From: Leptospira bouyouniensis
GTDB taxonomy: Bacteria; Spirochaetota; Leptospiria; Leptospirales; Leptospiraceae
Direction: 5' to 3'
Length of the DNA: 64,000 bases
NCBI RefSeq assembly: GCF_004769525.1
Contig: NZ_RQFT01000003.1
Span: 868,001-932,000, forward strand
In this document: piece after piece, positions 63,551-64,000 of the stretch
How the letters are laid out: every line of letters starts with the position of its first letter
Numbering within the stretch: the first letter of the stretch is position 1
Notes under the pieces: generated by a model
What the model was told of the DNA's origin: nothing
Seen by the model: the letters and a program-made list of their open reading frames with translations, nothing else
Database searches by the model: none
Program-made: the position numbers and the translations under genes

Positions 63551-64000
63551 ATGCCGATTTTGACTATAACTATGCTAACGTTCTTATCTATATCCTTTTT
63601 GGTTCTTTACGGTTTTGACATTGTGATGTTGTTTTATTTCGGCTTACACACATACCTCATGGTATTTTTGTATAGCCGATACAAAGAAAACTGTGCGGAG
63701 GATGAATCCAAAATCCTTTCTTTAAAGGATAAAAACCTTCCCATTGTCACAGTCCAACTTCCTATTTTTAACGAATTTTATGTTGTAGATCGTTTGATTG
63801 AATCTGCATGTAATTTACAATACCCTGCAAAAAAACTACAAATCCAAGTCCTCGATGATTCCACTGATGAAACGATTGAAAAGGTAGCAGGGCTTGTCTC
63901 CCAATACAAAAAAAAGGGAATATGGATTGAACACGTTCATCGAACCAATCGCAAAGGCCACAAAGCAGGTGCTTTGGATGAAGGGATGGCAAAAGCAAAA
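63551..64000 (+). CDS. Family 2 glycosyltransferase, cut by window end
   Basis: Open frame that runs off the end, 150 codons seen. It begins with a hydrophobic helix (LTFLSISFLVLYGFDIVMLFYFGL), then TVQLPIFNEFYVVDRLIES, the first GT-A aspartates in QVLDDSTDETIEKV and HVHRTNRKGHKAGALDEGM. This is the start of a membrane-anchored, processive-type GT2 enzyme (cellulose/mannan-synthase-like). An ATG at 63572 is also possible; no strong ribosome site precedes either. The product and partner are not known. Confidence 0.75.
   Translation, partial: MPILTITMLTFLSISFLVLYGFDIVMLFYFGLHTYLMVFLYSRYKENCAEDESKILSLKDKNLPIVTVQLPIFNEFYVVDRLIESACNLQYPAKKLQIQVLDDSTDETIEKVAGLVSQYKKKGIWIEHVHRTNRKGHKAGALDEGMAKAK

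Noticed and set aside
63768..63998. Minus-strand frame of 76 codons at the window end
   Set aside because: It is the complement of the glycosyltransferase that starts at 63551 and runs off the end.
1..64000. Search for tRNA, rRNA, CRISPR arrays, IS elements and phage genes
   Set aside because: No tRNA-like cloverleaf, rRNA match, spaced direct repeats, transposase motif or phage protein was recognised by reading; short tRNAs could still be missed without a dedicated scan.

Overview
The window looks like chromosomal DNA of a Leptospira species, most likely from the saprophytic (L. biflexa-like) side of the genus. The base composition is AT-rich. There are many lipoproteins with loose spirochaetal lipoboxes, an NADP isocitrate dehydrogenase of the eukaryote-like type, several cyclic-nucleotide and two-component style regulators, and typical Leptospira families (DUF445, DUF115/MptE-like, a BBP2-type porin, HDOD). 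The species call is inference from gene content. No rRNA, tRNA, CRISPR array, transposase or phage gene was seen. Genes are tightly packed. The only gene-free stretch over 300 bases is about 50329-50691, and it holds a cobalamin riboswitch.

Layout. 1-5.3 kb: a two-gene lipoprotein operon (PEGA domain, then a giant TPR protein). 5.3-10.4 kb: trmB, a metallo-beta-lactamase-fold hydrolase, small unknowns and icd. 10.4-15.5 kb: a class III nucleotide cyclase, a glycosyltransferase, a frameshifted secreted-protein gene, a rhomboid remnant and a sodium/solute symporter. 15.6-24.5 kb: flavin monooxygenase/aldo-keto reductase pair, GAF protein, DUF4180, an ArsR-type/AHSA1 pair with a double palindromic operator, a YiiX-like amidase, an SDR, an alpha/beta hydrolase and an acyl-CoA dehydrogenase. 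24.7-30.3 kb: GNAT, PAS sensor, membrane protein, GAF-GGDEF and an Old Yellow Enzyme. 30.3-32.8 kb: an arsenic operon (arsR, arsC, DUF6428, acr3) behind a palindromic operator. 33-36 kb: DUF445, epimerase and a secreted protein. 36-44.5 kb: a giant repeat lipoprotein, ABC ATPase with HATPase-HDOD partner, a MptE-like protein and an acidic-tailed protein. 44.6-48.7 kb: thioredoxin-like lipoprotein, glutamine amidotransferase and secA. 48.8-54 kb: a minus-strand group made of a di-haem peroxidase, a cobalamin riboswitch and two lipoproteins, then an MCP. 54-59.3 kb: BamE-like lipoprotein, a BBP2 porin/lipoprotein pair, and the RNase HI-lipoprotein and fur-cca operons. 59.4-64 kb: an rRNA methyltransferase, a large membrane protein with motA, and the start of a family 2 glycosyltransferase cut by the window end.

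The strongest candidate for something undescribed is the cobalamin riboswitch on the minus strand at about 50.52-50.69 kb. It does not precede btuB or a B12 biosynthesis gene. It precedes two uncharacterised lipoproteins, one of which resembles secreted proteins that I recall from Bacteroidetes B12 loci. A terminator-like hairpin with a competing hairpin lies between the riboswitch and the first lipoprotein. This suggests a B12-repressed surface module. Other points of note are a MptE-like gene with no canonical start codon where its family homology begins, a one-base frameshift that separates a signal peptide from its protein, a PAS sensor ending in a phosphoacceptor domain without an ATPase, and a dispersed GC-rich intergenic repeat present twice in the window.
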